The notes below the pieces were generated by a model. It had not been told where the DNA came from. It made no database searches and saw only the letters and a program-made list of their open reading frames with translations. The translations under genes and the position numbers were made by a program. Of a stretch of 64,000 nt of DNA, positions 10,290-19,414 are shown in pieces (within the stretch, counting starts at the first letter, position 1; every line of letters begins with the position of its first letter). Source of the stretch: Puccinellia tenuiflora (lineage: Eukaryota; Streptophyta; Magnoliopsida; Poales; Poaceae); the NCBI GenBank assembly GCA_012064385.1, contig QRDG01000419.1:744001-808000 (forward strand), written 5' to 3'.

Positions 10290-12722
10290 ATGGCCGGTTC
10301 TCGTGCCGAACGTCTCGCTCGCCGGGCGGCTAGCGCCGCCACCGCTCCCGCAAGCCGCCCGCGTGGCCGCCCGCGTGGGGGCTCTGCTCCGGAGCGTCGC
10401 GTCGACCCCGAGCCCCGCGTCGAGCACCCTGACGACGACGACATCGACCACGCTGAGGACGACCTTGGCGAAGAGGAGGCCTCCTCCCTGCCTCCGTCGC
10501 GGGACCATGCTGCCTCCTCGCTGGGCCGCCCTGCGCCCAGCCCGGCGACTGCGCTCCTCATGGCGCAGGAGCTGCTGCAGTACCGCCCCACGCCGGCGGC
10601 TCAGGAGGCCTGGCTCAACCGCGTTGCCGAGCTCATCGGCGCCGCTCGCGCCGCGGCACCTGCGTCGTCTCGCTCCCTGGTTCCTTCTGCGCTCGTGGGG
10701 GACGTGGCGCACGGCGCACCTCCCGCGCCTCCTCTCCAACCCACACCCGCCCCGGCTCCACCGGTTGCACCGCAACCTGCTCCAGCGGGGGCTCCTCCTC
10801 GCGACGGCCGCGCTGCATCGCACGCGTCGTCGCCGCATGACTGCCAGATCGTGCAGCGAGCCCCTGAGGACGCACGCGTGAGCATCGAGCGCGGGCAAGA
10901 ACGCCGCAACCGCGCCGTCCAGGACATCGCCACCGCCGGGCGCCACCTCCGCGCCACCCTTGCCAACGGCACGGTCACCTACGGCACGACGGCCGCGTTC
11001 ACTCGCAGCCTTCGTCGCGTCGTCTGGCCGGTCAAGTTCAGGCCGGACCTCCCTCCGCGCTACGACGGCAAGAACAACCCCCTGGTGTTCCTGCAGCTCT
11101 ACTCTTTGGCCATCCAGGCCGCCGGGGGCGACGACAAGGTCATGGCGAACTGGTTCCCCATGGCCCTCAAGGACTCTACGTCCTCATGGCTCACCAACCT
11201 CCCCGCCGAGTCCATCAACTCTTGGGAGGAGCTCTGCCGGTGCTTCGTCGCCAACTTCAAGGGCACGTATGAGCGCGGCCTCACCTACAATGACCTCCGC
11301 GCCGTGCGTCAGAAGCCCGGCGAGACCCTCCGCAAGTACATCCAACGCTTCAGCCAAGTGCGCAACAAGATCCCCAACGCCACCGACGCACAGGTCATTT
11401 CGGCCTTCCAGGCTGGGGTCACAGACGTGCGGATGCTCGAGAAGCTCGGCATCCACGACAACATCACCACCGTCGTCAAGCTTTTCGACTTGGCGGACAA
11501 GTGCGCCAAGGCTGAAGAGGGCCGCTTGTTCGTCAAGAACGAGCCAGGGGACCCCGCCGAGGGGTCCAAAAAGAAGAAATCCTCTGAGAAGCGCAAGACT
11601 ACTGCGGTCCTCGCGGCAGAGCCTGACGCCAAGCAGTCTCGCCAAGCTGCTACTCCAGCCACAGGACCTAAGAAGAAGGATGACCGCCCCTTTTGCATCT
11701 ACCACAACAGGCACTCTCACGCCACCGAGGACTGCTTCGACATCAAGAGGCTTCGCGAGGCTCGCGAGGCTCGCGAGGCAAACGAAGGCCGCGGAGGCCG
11801 CGGCGGAGGCCGCAGCGGCCGCGGGGGGCGACGCTGGAACAACAACTACAACGACAACTACCAGCAGAACCCCCAGGCCAACGCTGCCCAGCCCGCAAAC
11901 GACAACCTGCCTGCCGAGGCTGACGAAGGCTACCAGGTGCCTCGCGAGGCAGCTTGTATCCTTGGCGGGGCTCAGGCCCCTCGCTCCAACCGCCACTTCA
12001 AGCAACTTGCTCGCGAAGTCGCGGCAGCCCTCCCTGGAGTCGAGGCCTCCAGGCCCCTCAAGTGGTCCCAGTGCCCCATTACTTTCGACTCCGGCGATCA
12101 CCCCAAGTCCACGTCAACCGTTGGCACCATCCCGTTGGTCTGCACCCCCACCATCAACAACATCGCCGTCTCTAAGACGCTCATTGATGGGGGTGCTGGC
12201 CTCAACGTCATCTCCGTCGAGACATTCGAGAAGCTGCAGGTGCCCTACGAGCGGCTCATGCCTACCAGGCCCTTCTCGGGAGTGACAGAGGGTCTTACCA
12301 CCCCCTTGGGGCAGGTGAGGCTCGCCGTCACTTTCGGCACCCAGGCCAACTACCGCACCGAGCTGATCGACTTCGACGTCGCACACATCGGCCTACCCTA
12401 CAACGCCATACTCGGCTACCCCGCCCTCACCAAGTTCATGGCGGTGACCCACCACGCCTACAACCTCGTCAAGCTCCCTGGCTCGGGTGGCACCATTGTC
12501 ATCCGCGGCGTGGTCTCGGACGCCTTGTACGCTGCGCAGGCAGCCTACAAGGCTGCCGCGGTGGCGTCACCCGCCGACGAGGACGAGGAACCCCTCCCGA
12601 GGCCCCCCGCGAAGAAGAAGCAGCTGTTCTCTCAGGAGAAGGCCGCGACCAAACAAGTTTCTCTGGAGGCGAGCGGCTCGGGGGCTTGCGTCACCATCGG
12701 CGCTAACCTGCCTCCCAAATAG
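10290..12722 (+). CDS. gag-PR: Gag-protease of Tat element B1
   Basis: An open 810-codon frame starting 30 bases after the PBS. The N-terminal third is low-complexity, rich in A/R/P. The Retrotrans_gag core lies at about residues 245-410 (FRPDLPPRYDGKNNP, WFPMALKDSTSSWLTNLP, FKGTYERGLTYNDLRAVRQK). A lysine-rich linker follows, then a C-x2-H-x4-H-x4-C zinc knuckle (CIYHNRHSHATEDC) near residue 470 and an RGG-like stretch (GRGGRGGGRSGRGGRR). The protease site LIDGGAGLNVIS is near residue 633. The frame ends with TAG 12720-12722, directly followed in frame by RT, as in element A. It is GC-rich and intact except for that stop. Confidence 0.9.
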   Translation: MAGSRAERLARRAASAATAPASRPRGRPRGGSAPERRVDPEPRVEHPDDDDIDHAEDDLGEEEASSLPPSRDHAASSLGRPAPSPATALLMAQELLQYRPTPAAQEAWLNRVAELIGAARAAAPASSRSLVPSALVGDVAHGAPPAPPLQPTPAPAPPVAPQPAPAGAPPRDGRAASHASSPHDCQIVQRAPEDARVSIERGQERRNRAVQDIATAGRHLRATLANGTVTYGTTAAFTRSLRRVVWPVKFRPDLPPRYDGKNNPLVFLQLYSLAIQAAGGDDKVMANWFPMALKDSTSSWLTNLPAESINSWEELCRCFVANFKGTYERGLTYNDLRAVRQKPGETLRKYIQRFSQVRNKIPNATDAQVISAFQAGVTDVRMLEKLGIHDNITTVVKLFDLADKCAKAEEGRLFVKNEPGDPAEGSKKKKSSEKRKTTAVLAAEPDAKQSRQAATPATGPKKKDDRPFCIYHNRHSHATEDCFDIKRLREAREAREANEGRGGRGGGRSGRGGRRWNNNYNDNYQQNPQANAAQPANDNLPAEADEGYQVPREAACILGGAQAPRSNRHFKQLAREVAAALPGVEASRPLKWSQCPITFDSGDHPKSTSTVGTIPLVCTPTINNIAVSKTLIDGGAGLNVISVETFEKLQVPYERLMPTRPFSGVTEGLTTPLGQVRLAVTFGTQANYRTELIDFDVAHIGLPYNAILGYPALTKFMAVTHHAYNLVKLPGSGGTIVIRGVVSDALYAAQAAYKAAAVASPADEDEEPLPRPPAKKKQLFSQEKAATKQVSLEASGSGACVTIGANLPPK

Positions 12723-13475
12723 GAAAGCGCGCTCGTCGCCTTCCTCAGGGCAAACTCTGACATGTTCGCCTGGACACCGTCAGATATGTCCGGAGTACCG
12801 AGGGAGGTGATCGAGCACCACTTAGCCGTGTGCCCAAATGCACGCCCCGTCAAGCAAAAAGCGCGGCGCCAGGCGCCAGAGAAGCAAGACTTCATCGTCA
12901 AGGAAGTAGACAAGCTGAAGAAGGCCAGCATCATCAAGGAAGTGGTCCACCCCACTTGGCTCGCCAATGGTGTGGTCGTCCCCAAGCACACCGGAGGGAG
13001 TCGCCTCTGCATCGACTTCACCGACCTCAACAAGGCCTGCCCCAAGGACCCCTATCCCCTCCCGAGGATCGACCAGATCGTAGACTCCACCGCCGGCTGT
13101 GCGCTCCTCTGTTTTCTGGATGCCTTCTCTGGTTATCACCAGATCAAGATGGCGAAGGAGGACGAGGAGAAGACAGCATTTCTCACCCCTTGCGGTGTGT
13201 TCTGCTACGTCTGTATGCCCTTCAGTCTGAAGAACGCTGGCGCCACTTTCCAGCGCCTCATGAGGATCGCCTTGGGAGCTCAAATAGGGAGGAATGCAGA
13301 GGCCTACGTCGACGACATCATCGTCAAAACCCGCGAGAAGGACACGCTCATCCAGGACCTCGAGGAGACCTTCGCCAACCTGCGCAAGGTCAACATCAAG
13401 CTGAACCCCGCCAAGTGCTTCTTCGGGGTCCCTTCAGGCAAGCTCCTCGGTTTCCTGGTATCCCACCGCGGCATT
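12723..13475 (+). pseudogene. pol: reverse transcriptase of B1, cut by a Tekay LTR
   Basis: In frame with gag-PR after the TAG. RT motifs are FAWTPSDMSGVPREV, LCIDFTDLNKACPKDPYPLP, CFLDAFSGYHQIK, YVCMPFSLKNAGATFQR and the catalytic AYVDDIIVKT. It stops at LGFLVSHRGI, where TGTAACAGCC of LTR T0 begins at 13476. The rest of RT, both RNase H domains and most of integrase are absent from the window for this element. Confidence 0.88.
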
Positions 13476-16059
13476 TGTAACAGCCCCACTTTTGGACCAG
13501 AAAATATGAGTAAAATTTTCACTTTTTGCATCTCATTTGCATCATGGCAACCCCATTCCTATTTTTGCTTCACATGAAATAATAAGAACATAAAATAATA
13601 AGGGAGCAACAACTGAGAAACCAATTATGATAATGTGAATGGTGAATAAAACCTCAAATCAAATTCTCATATTTGTCCAGGAAGTTCTTACAACAACAAA
13701 TATAATTGTTGCCAAATTTAATGCCATGGCAATTGCAAATATTTAAATAAAAGCCTAAAATGCAAGAGAGCAATTATTGAAATGTTACCACATGAAATAT
13801 TTTCCAAATGGGCTGAAACTTTTACCACAGGTTCTAAATGATATATGTGGGCTCTGTGAATTTTTGCAGAATTTTTAAAATTATTTAAGAGCCTCAATTA
13901 AATGGAAATGGCTGCTGTTCTTTTAAAGAAATAAAAACAGAAAATAGAAAAGGAGAGAAACCTGACCGAGGGGTCCCACATGTCATCCCTTCCCCCTGTG
14001 GCGACAGTGCGCCATGGCCGCGCCCCCACCACGGCCTCCACCGTCGCTCCCCTGGCCCCCTTGGAGGTTAAAGAGGCCTCCCTCGACGAGCTGCTTTTCC
14101 TCTCCCTCCTTTTTCTCCTCCTGCAGAAACCCTAAACCTAAGGCGCCATGGCAGTGCGCTGACAGAGACGCCGCCGCTCGCCGCCGACGACACAGGACTT
14201 CCGGAGTAGATCGAGCTGCACCAGGAGAATCGCCTCGTCCTCTTCTTCCTCCTCCTCCAGTCAATCGAGCTCGGGAGCTCGGGAATCGACGCGTGCATCT
14301 CCGGCTTCTTCCCCACCACCGACGGCCTCTGAGCTCAATCGCCGCCGCACCGGACCTCCCCCTTCACCGACGAGCATCTAGACGAGCTCAGGGTGAGCTC
14401 ACGGTCCCGCCGGGCACCTCCTTGCTCCCTCTCTTCCCCGGGTTCGCCGTCGCGTAGTTAGGCCGAACCGTGCCGCCGCCGTAGCTCATCGCCGGCGCCC
14501 TCTCCGGCGACCATTTGGTCCCTAGCTCCGCCACTAGCCTCTCCTCACCGTGCGGAACCGAATGCACCCCCCTCCTTGTCTCCTTAGCGCTCGCAAACGA
14601 CGGATCCGTGCGCGCCCTCGCCGCCGGTGACCATCGCGCCGCGCCGGTCCTGGCATCCCTGCCCAGGTCAAACCTGGCACTGGGTCGGCCGGTCGACGTG
14701 GCTGCCACCGTGGCAGCCGGCCCACCAGTCAGTGGCTCTGGCTAGCCGCTGGCCCGGTGCAAAAGCGTTCGGCCAAAATTCTGGAATTAATTTCAAAAAC
14801 AGAAAATGATGTTGAACTTCAAAATGGCATATCTTTTGAACCACTTGTCCAAAAATTCCAAATAATATGTCAAAATGCTCAGCAACAAATGTCTACCTGT
14901 TGGTACCATTGGTTAATTTAATTGATCAAAATAAATTGCCCTTAATTGCTGAATACTAAAATGGCAGAAATAATATTGAAATTGTTAATTCCATAACTTG
15001 AGTTCTATATGTCCAAAAATTGTGTTCAATAGCTAAAAATGATCAGTGGACAATAAGCTATCACTCTATGCCATTTTAGAGAATTGGAGAAATTAAAGTT
15101 AGTGCTGTTTACCAAAAATTGCTAAAATGGCAGATTTAAGTCCCGTTTTGAATAATTCATAACTTGGTGAATAATACTTCAAAAATTGCAAATGATATAC
15201 CAAAATGACCAGCAAAGCAAATGCTATCTACCTATGTTAACATCACAGCATGCAAATAACTTTTACTTTGATGTCATTTTCGAATTGGTTAAAATGATTT
15301 AAATTGCTTAACCGTTTAAATCACTATTTCCTCACCGTTAATCGGAAAAATGCAAACAAGGTACCAAAACGATCAGTGGGTTAATATCTATCAAATAATG
15401 TCATTTTCATGCATATTTACCTCATATTTCAGTACTGGACATTTTGGATATTCACCTAATTCACTAAGTTAAAGATGGAGTTTTGACCCGTTAATCGCAA
15501 TATTTATTTTAGGGGTTCCATTTAACTTGTGGGAGATGCCCAATACCTTTTCAATGCATAATATGACCATATCATCATGATTGTGCATTGCACCTTGTAT
15601 TCTTGTTATTTATTTCCTTTCTTGTGTTGTTGTGTTTCGGTAGATTCTGGAGTCGAGGTTCCACCACAATACCTTGACAACCAGCGCGACCAGTACTACC
15701 AGCAAGGCAAGAGCTAACCTAACCTTCTTGGAATATCTCATATTACCCAAGTATTTTATCCACCATACTATTACCGCATTCGATTCTGGTGACAAGTTTT
15801 GGTCAGTGTATATAATATCCTATCATTGCATGTTCCCTGAACCATTACCTGTTTCCCCACCTATGAACCATAGGTTGAAGTGTTGGCCTGAGATAATTCA
15901 TATCTGTCGTATGTCATGCTTAGATATGCTTAGCCATGCTTAGTCGAATGCTTAAGTTGTCCGTTGATTATTTCCATACTTGTGAATTGAATGGAATGTT
16001 CGGACAGTGGTGGAGACTTGTGTTGATAATTAATTGCTAAGAAGGCTGGGATGAGTTTG
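13476..16059 (+). repeat. Tekay-type LTR head (T0), ends at the N
   Basis: Starts TGTAACAGCCCCACTTTTGG inside the B1 RT gene. It covers the first ~2.57 kb of an LTR about 3.9 kb long: AT-rich start, GC-rich block (13980-14750), AT-rich middle, then the short exon-like block at 15644-15706. By eye it differs clearly from the matching part of the T1 3' LTR (23866-25800), while sequence after the N is nearly identical to that LTR. It therefore looks like a different copy. Frames in the GC-rich block are not supported as genes. Confidence 0.8.
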
Positions 16060-16060
16060 N
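16060..16060. other. single N: probable assembly join
   Basis: The only ambiguous base noticed. Left of it the LTR has reached GGCTGGGATGAGTTTG. Right of it the LTR restarts about 640 bp earlier in the LTR coordinate (TCATGCATTTAGGACC). The first LTR position to the left and the first to the right are therefore out of order. Confidence 0.9.
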
Positions 16061-16295
16061 TCATGCATTTAGGACCATAATTCAGTACTGGACATTTTGG
16101 ATAATAATGCAATTCACTAAGTTAATATGGAGTTTTGACCCGTTAATTGCGATATTTATTTTAGGGGCTCCATTTAACTTGTGGGACATGCCCAATATGA
16201 TTTCAGTGCATAAATTGACCATCTCATCATGATTGTGCATTGCACCTTGTATTCGTGTTATTTATTTCGTTTCCGTTATTGTTGTGTTTCGTTAG

Positions 16296-16358
16296 ATTCA
16301 GGAGTCGAGGTTCCACCACAATACCTCGACGATCAACGCGCCCAGTACTATCAGCAAG
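16296..16358 (+). other. exon-like block conserved in Tekay LTRs (T1 copy)
   Basis: 63 bases between a T-rich acceptor (GTGTTTCGTTAG) and a GC-type donor (CAAG then GCAAG). In one frame it reads SGVEVPPQYLDDQRAQYYQQ. Copies lie at 15644, 26015, 52534 and 59278, and a 75-base counterpart in LTR L is at 36659. See findings. Confidence 0.5.
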
Positions 16359-17483
16359 GCAAGAACTAACCTAACCTTCTTGGCATCTAGCATCCTATGT
16401 TTTAAACTTATTTTATCCACCATAATATTGCATGCGATTCAAATGTCTCTTTTGATCAAGATATAGAGTATCCTACAAATGCATGTCTTCCCCGAACCAT
16501 CACATGTTCCCTCCTATGAACCATAGGTTTGATGTGTTGGCCGGAGACAAAGATATAATGGTATGTTTATGCTTAGCTATGCTTAGCCATGCTTAGTCGT
16601 ATGCTAGTTATGTCCGTTGATTAATTCCATATTGATGAGTTGATGGAATGATTCGGGCGTGGTGGATACATGTGATGCTTAATTAATTGCTAAGAAGGCT
16701 GGGATGAGTTGCCATCGGGGATGGTGTTTTGTCTCGTTCCTGCCCCTAGGTGCGAGTTCTTTACCTCTTGAACCAAGACTAGCGTGCTACCAACGGTGGG
16801 GGTATGGGCCCCTTACTAACTGAATAACTTGTGCGGGCGTATCCAAGGGTCCTCTAGTTTGCGCTTTCCATTTGCGAGTGTGTGGTCGGTGATGATGGTG
16901 ATGATGATGATGTGATGACGATGGTGGTGATAGGAGTGGCGATGGGGCAGGGTGTTGAAATAGGCACTGAACTTGTCCTGTCGTCACGATGACCCTTGGA
17001 TAGTCTCATGCGAGGTAAAGGTTTAACCGCGCCCGCCCTGCCGGCTTTCCCCGGAAGAGAGCTAATTGTACAGGCAAGGGGTCGGACGGTACCAATGGAT
17101 AAAAACAGTACACCCCTGCAGGGTTTAATCTTTTCGAAAAGCCGTGTCCGCGGTTATGGACGACTTGGGAATAGACGATAAGATCATAGAAACCTTAACT
17201 AATTGATATGGCAGCTAGAGGTTGCATAATCAACGTGTGGTAAAGGTTCATTTCCTCGAGGGTGATTCGAGGGAGTGCCTTGGTGGATGAGGGTGAATGC
17301 TGGTTACAGCTGGTGCAAGTGACCAAGAAGAAAGTTTACTATCTTATCCCCTTTGAGAAAACCTTCTGAGTAGTCGGTGCCATGATCCTTGTTAAAGAAG
17401 AAAACTAGCTTTCTGCAAAACCAACTATTACAGCATTAGAGCCTCCGTCAGCATCGGGCCTATATCGCCCTACTAATTCTTGC

Positions 17484-17498
17484 GAGTACGTCGTACTC
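17484..17498. promoter_or_regulatory. GAGTAC/GTACTC inverted repeat in Tekay LTRs
   Basis: Perfect 6-bp arms with a 3-base loop, about 32 bases before the acceptor-like TTTCAG. Also at 27230-27244, 53726-53740 and, with a 10-base loop, 37826-37847 in the divergent LTR L. Confidence 0.55.
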
Positions 17499-17530
17499 AG
17501 CCTTGCTTTGTTGATTATTATTTGTTTCAG

Positions 17531-17583
17531 AGGAGGACGCCACCGGACTGGAAGGTGGGTTCTTTATCGACATCGACGAGTAG
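17531..17583 (+). other. second exon-like block in Tekay LTR (T1 copy)
   Basis: Follows TTATTTGTTTCAG. In the frame and phase continuing from 16296-16358 it reads EEDATGLEGGFFIDIDE and stops at TAG 17581-17583. Copies start at 27277 and 53773, and a counterpart in L starts at 37883. Confidence 0.5.
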
Positions 17584-18017
17584 TCTGGGGTTCCCAGGTG
17601 GCAGCTTGGGACGTTCGGAACAGGCTGGCTGGGATATGTTATTGTAGGCCTCTTAGGCCATAATTTGGATCTTGTTGTTAGACAACTATATTTGCTTTCC
17701 GCTTGATGTAATGATGGGTCTGCGACCTCTGATTGTGATATTTGCTATCTTTCTCATATATGAGTTGAACTATGATCTCTTGTGTCGTAGAGTCTGTGAT
17801 GTGCCAGTTGTTCCGCAGTCTTGGTCTCTTGGCTATACGTGAAAGCGATGTCTGAGCTTATGGCATGATCGAGGTGTTGTGTGCCGATGATGTATTCCGA
17901 GCACGCCTGCCAATGAGTTTTGGCCTGGGATTGGTAAACCCAGTAACCCTCGATTGTGTAGCATGACCGGTTACACAACGTTTCACTGTATAGCTCTGGG
18001 GTCGGGGCGCTACAAAT

Positions 18018-18029
18018 TGGTATCAGAGC
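18018..18029 (+). other. primer binding site of T1 (tRNA-Met type)
   Basis: TGGTATCAGAGC starts three bases after the LTR end and matches the complement of the 3' end of plant initiator tRNA-Met, the usual primer of chromoviruses. The same site follows the T2 5' LTR at 54261. Confidence 0.88.
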
Positions 18030-19414
18030 AGTACTGCCTGTAGGAAACCCGTTCTATTGGTCGATGTCGAGTCTAGTTGAAAATTATTTATAACCTAAAA
18101 GAGTTGTGAAAACCTTCTTAGGATTCTTTTTACTTCTTACCCAATTCGCTCTAACTCTGAGTCACCTTACCTCTATTTGTCTTAAAGTTGGGTCAAGTTT
18201 AAGGTTCATCGGGGATGGGTTCTTACCTTCTAGATTAATTCATGAGTATCAATTCCATTCCTAACTGTTGAACTGTTCTGTTGTGCTACAGATGACATGT
18301 CCGGGGCTTGTTGTCCGTCTGACTGCTTGAGGGTGTCCGCGGGTTTTCCCGCCTTGTTTGCTGTGGCCTTAGCCAGCCAGGGTTGCCCTTGGTACCCTGA
18401 GTACTTCGTGTACGAGGAGCACATGCCGTATGGACAGGGGTAAATTCTTCTGCGAGGCCCGTGTCCTGACTCCGGATGGAGATTGAGTCCAGCACCAGAG
18501 TGTCGGTGTGGGCATGACGTGGAGCAGGCTGTTCAGGAGGCTGCGTTCACAGCCTCTCCGTGTACCGCGGAGACAGTGACTACCTGGAAACCTATTTCCG
18601 ATTTTTATCACTTTCCAGCTGCCGAGGCGGTCTGGAGGGCTGCTATGTTGCTAGGTACTCGGACCCAGTGACCGACCAGACCACGGTCACCGAGCTCTTA
18701 TCGAGATGGTCAGGGCGTTCGACCTTCGTGCCCGTTCAGTGTACCTATACACGGGGCTGCCCGTGATAGTCACGGAGCACTCTGATGGCCTTGGAGCCTT
18801 ATGTCCGTGCTGGGATACTTTCCCCAGATCTCCTCTCGCCGCTACCGATGGAGCTGCCCAACTACATGAGCAGCCCGAGAGTGGGTGGCACCATTCCACC
18901 ACGTGGACCTGCTCGAGACACAGGTGGCGACGTCCACGCGCCTCCTTATGATCGCCAGCCGGCGAGTGCCTGCCGTTTCCACACTCGCTCCGTGCGTCTC
19001 CCGGCGGGTGCCCAGTACTTCTAGTAGATCGGTACCTACGGGTACCTTGTATCGTATCTTTGCCTTACTGCGTGATGAGCGAGATACACACTATCTGTAT
19101 GGTTGCCTTTCGAGTTTCTAATTATTGTATTGCACTAAAAGACTTGTATCATCAGTAATTTCCATTCGTGTAATGCAGACTAAGGCATTTGTAAGCTAGT
19201 ATCTGAACCACATAATGGGTTTTATTCCGACTGGCTTGTGTTGTCATGTACAAATTGTTTTCCCTGCCATGTTGATGTGATGATACTCTGTCTTTCTCGT
19301 TCAATCCTGATAAATTGTTGCCATTCATATTCGCTTGTTTCGGGTCGAAGCGCTCACTTGATTCTATCCATTTCGTAGAAAGATACTAACTCTGTCCTTG
19401 TTCATATCTGCAGA
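18030..19414 (+). other. T1 leader with degenerate coding-like segment
   Basis: About 1.4 kb between the PBS and the gag ATG. From about 18290 to 19025 it is GC-rich and coding-like but spread over frames. Readable pieces include YFVYEEHMPYGQG, HDVEQAVQEAAFTA, YSDPVTDQTTVTELL and a 240-base open piece at 18785-19024. No family is assigned. The T2 leader (54273-55240) does not contain this segment. It may be a decayed extra ORF upstream of gag. Confidence 0.45.

Larger units (their letters stand above)
9173..13475 (+). mobile_element. Tat-lineage element B1, 5' half only
   Basis: LTR, PBS, gag-PR and part of RT are present. RT is cut at 13475 by a Tekay-type LTR. The 3' half found after 27762 belongs to the same family but may be another copy, because LTRs, flanks and missing pol do not fit a single insertion. 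The 5 bp left of the LTR are ACGCC; the 5 bp right of the 3' LTR at 34400 are CCACA. Confidence 0.85.
16061..18014 (+). repeat. 5' LTR of T1 (tail only)
   Basis: Nearly identical to 25790-27761 with few indels, ending GGGGCGCTACA. It contains the exon-like blocks 16296-16358 and from 17531, a block CTTTTCGAAAAGCCGTGTCC near 17130 that is shared with other LTRs, and a GAGTAC/GTACTC inverted repeat at 17484-17498. Confidence 0.88.

Noticed and set aside
14014..14745. Several overlapping frames over 60 codons on both strands in GC-rich LTR blocks (also 24634-25113, 34899-35842, 50943-51501, 57570-58234)
   Set aside because: Simple high-GC composition opens many frames at once; composition is R/P/A-rich, no domain is seen, and frames are not kept between LTR copies. 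Only splice-site-like borders were kept as findings.
15424..16700. A genuine tandem duplication inside the T1 5' LTR
   Set aside because: The border coincides with the N, and the first copy differs from the second far more than the T1 LTRs differ from each other, so two joined copies are more likely.
16787..16987. Open frame with a histidine run, identical to one at 26516-26716
   Set aside because: The identity is due to the paired LTRs of T1; the histidines come from a GATGATGG-type simple repeat, and T2 does not keep the frame.
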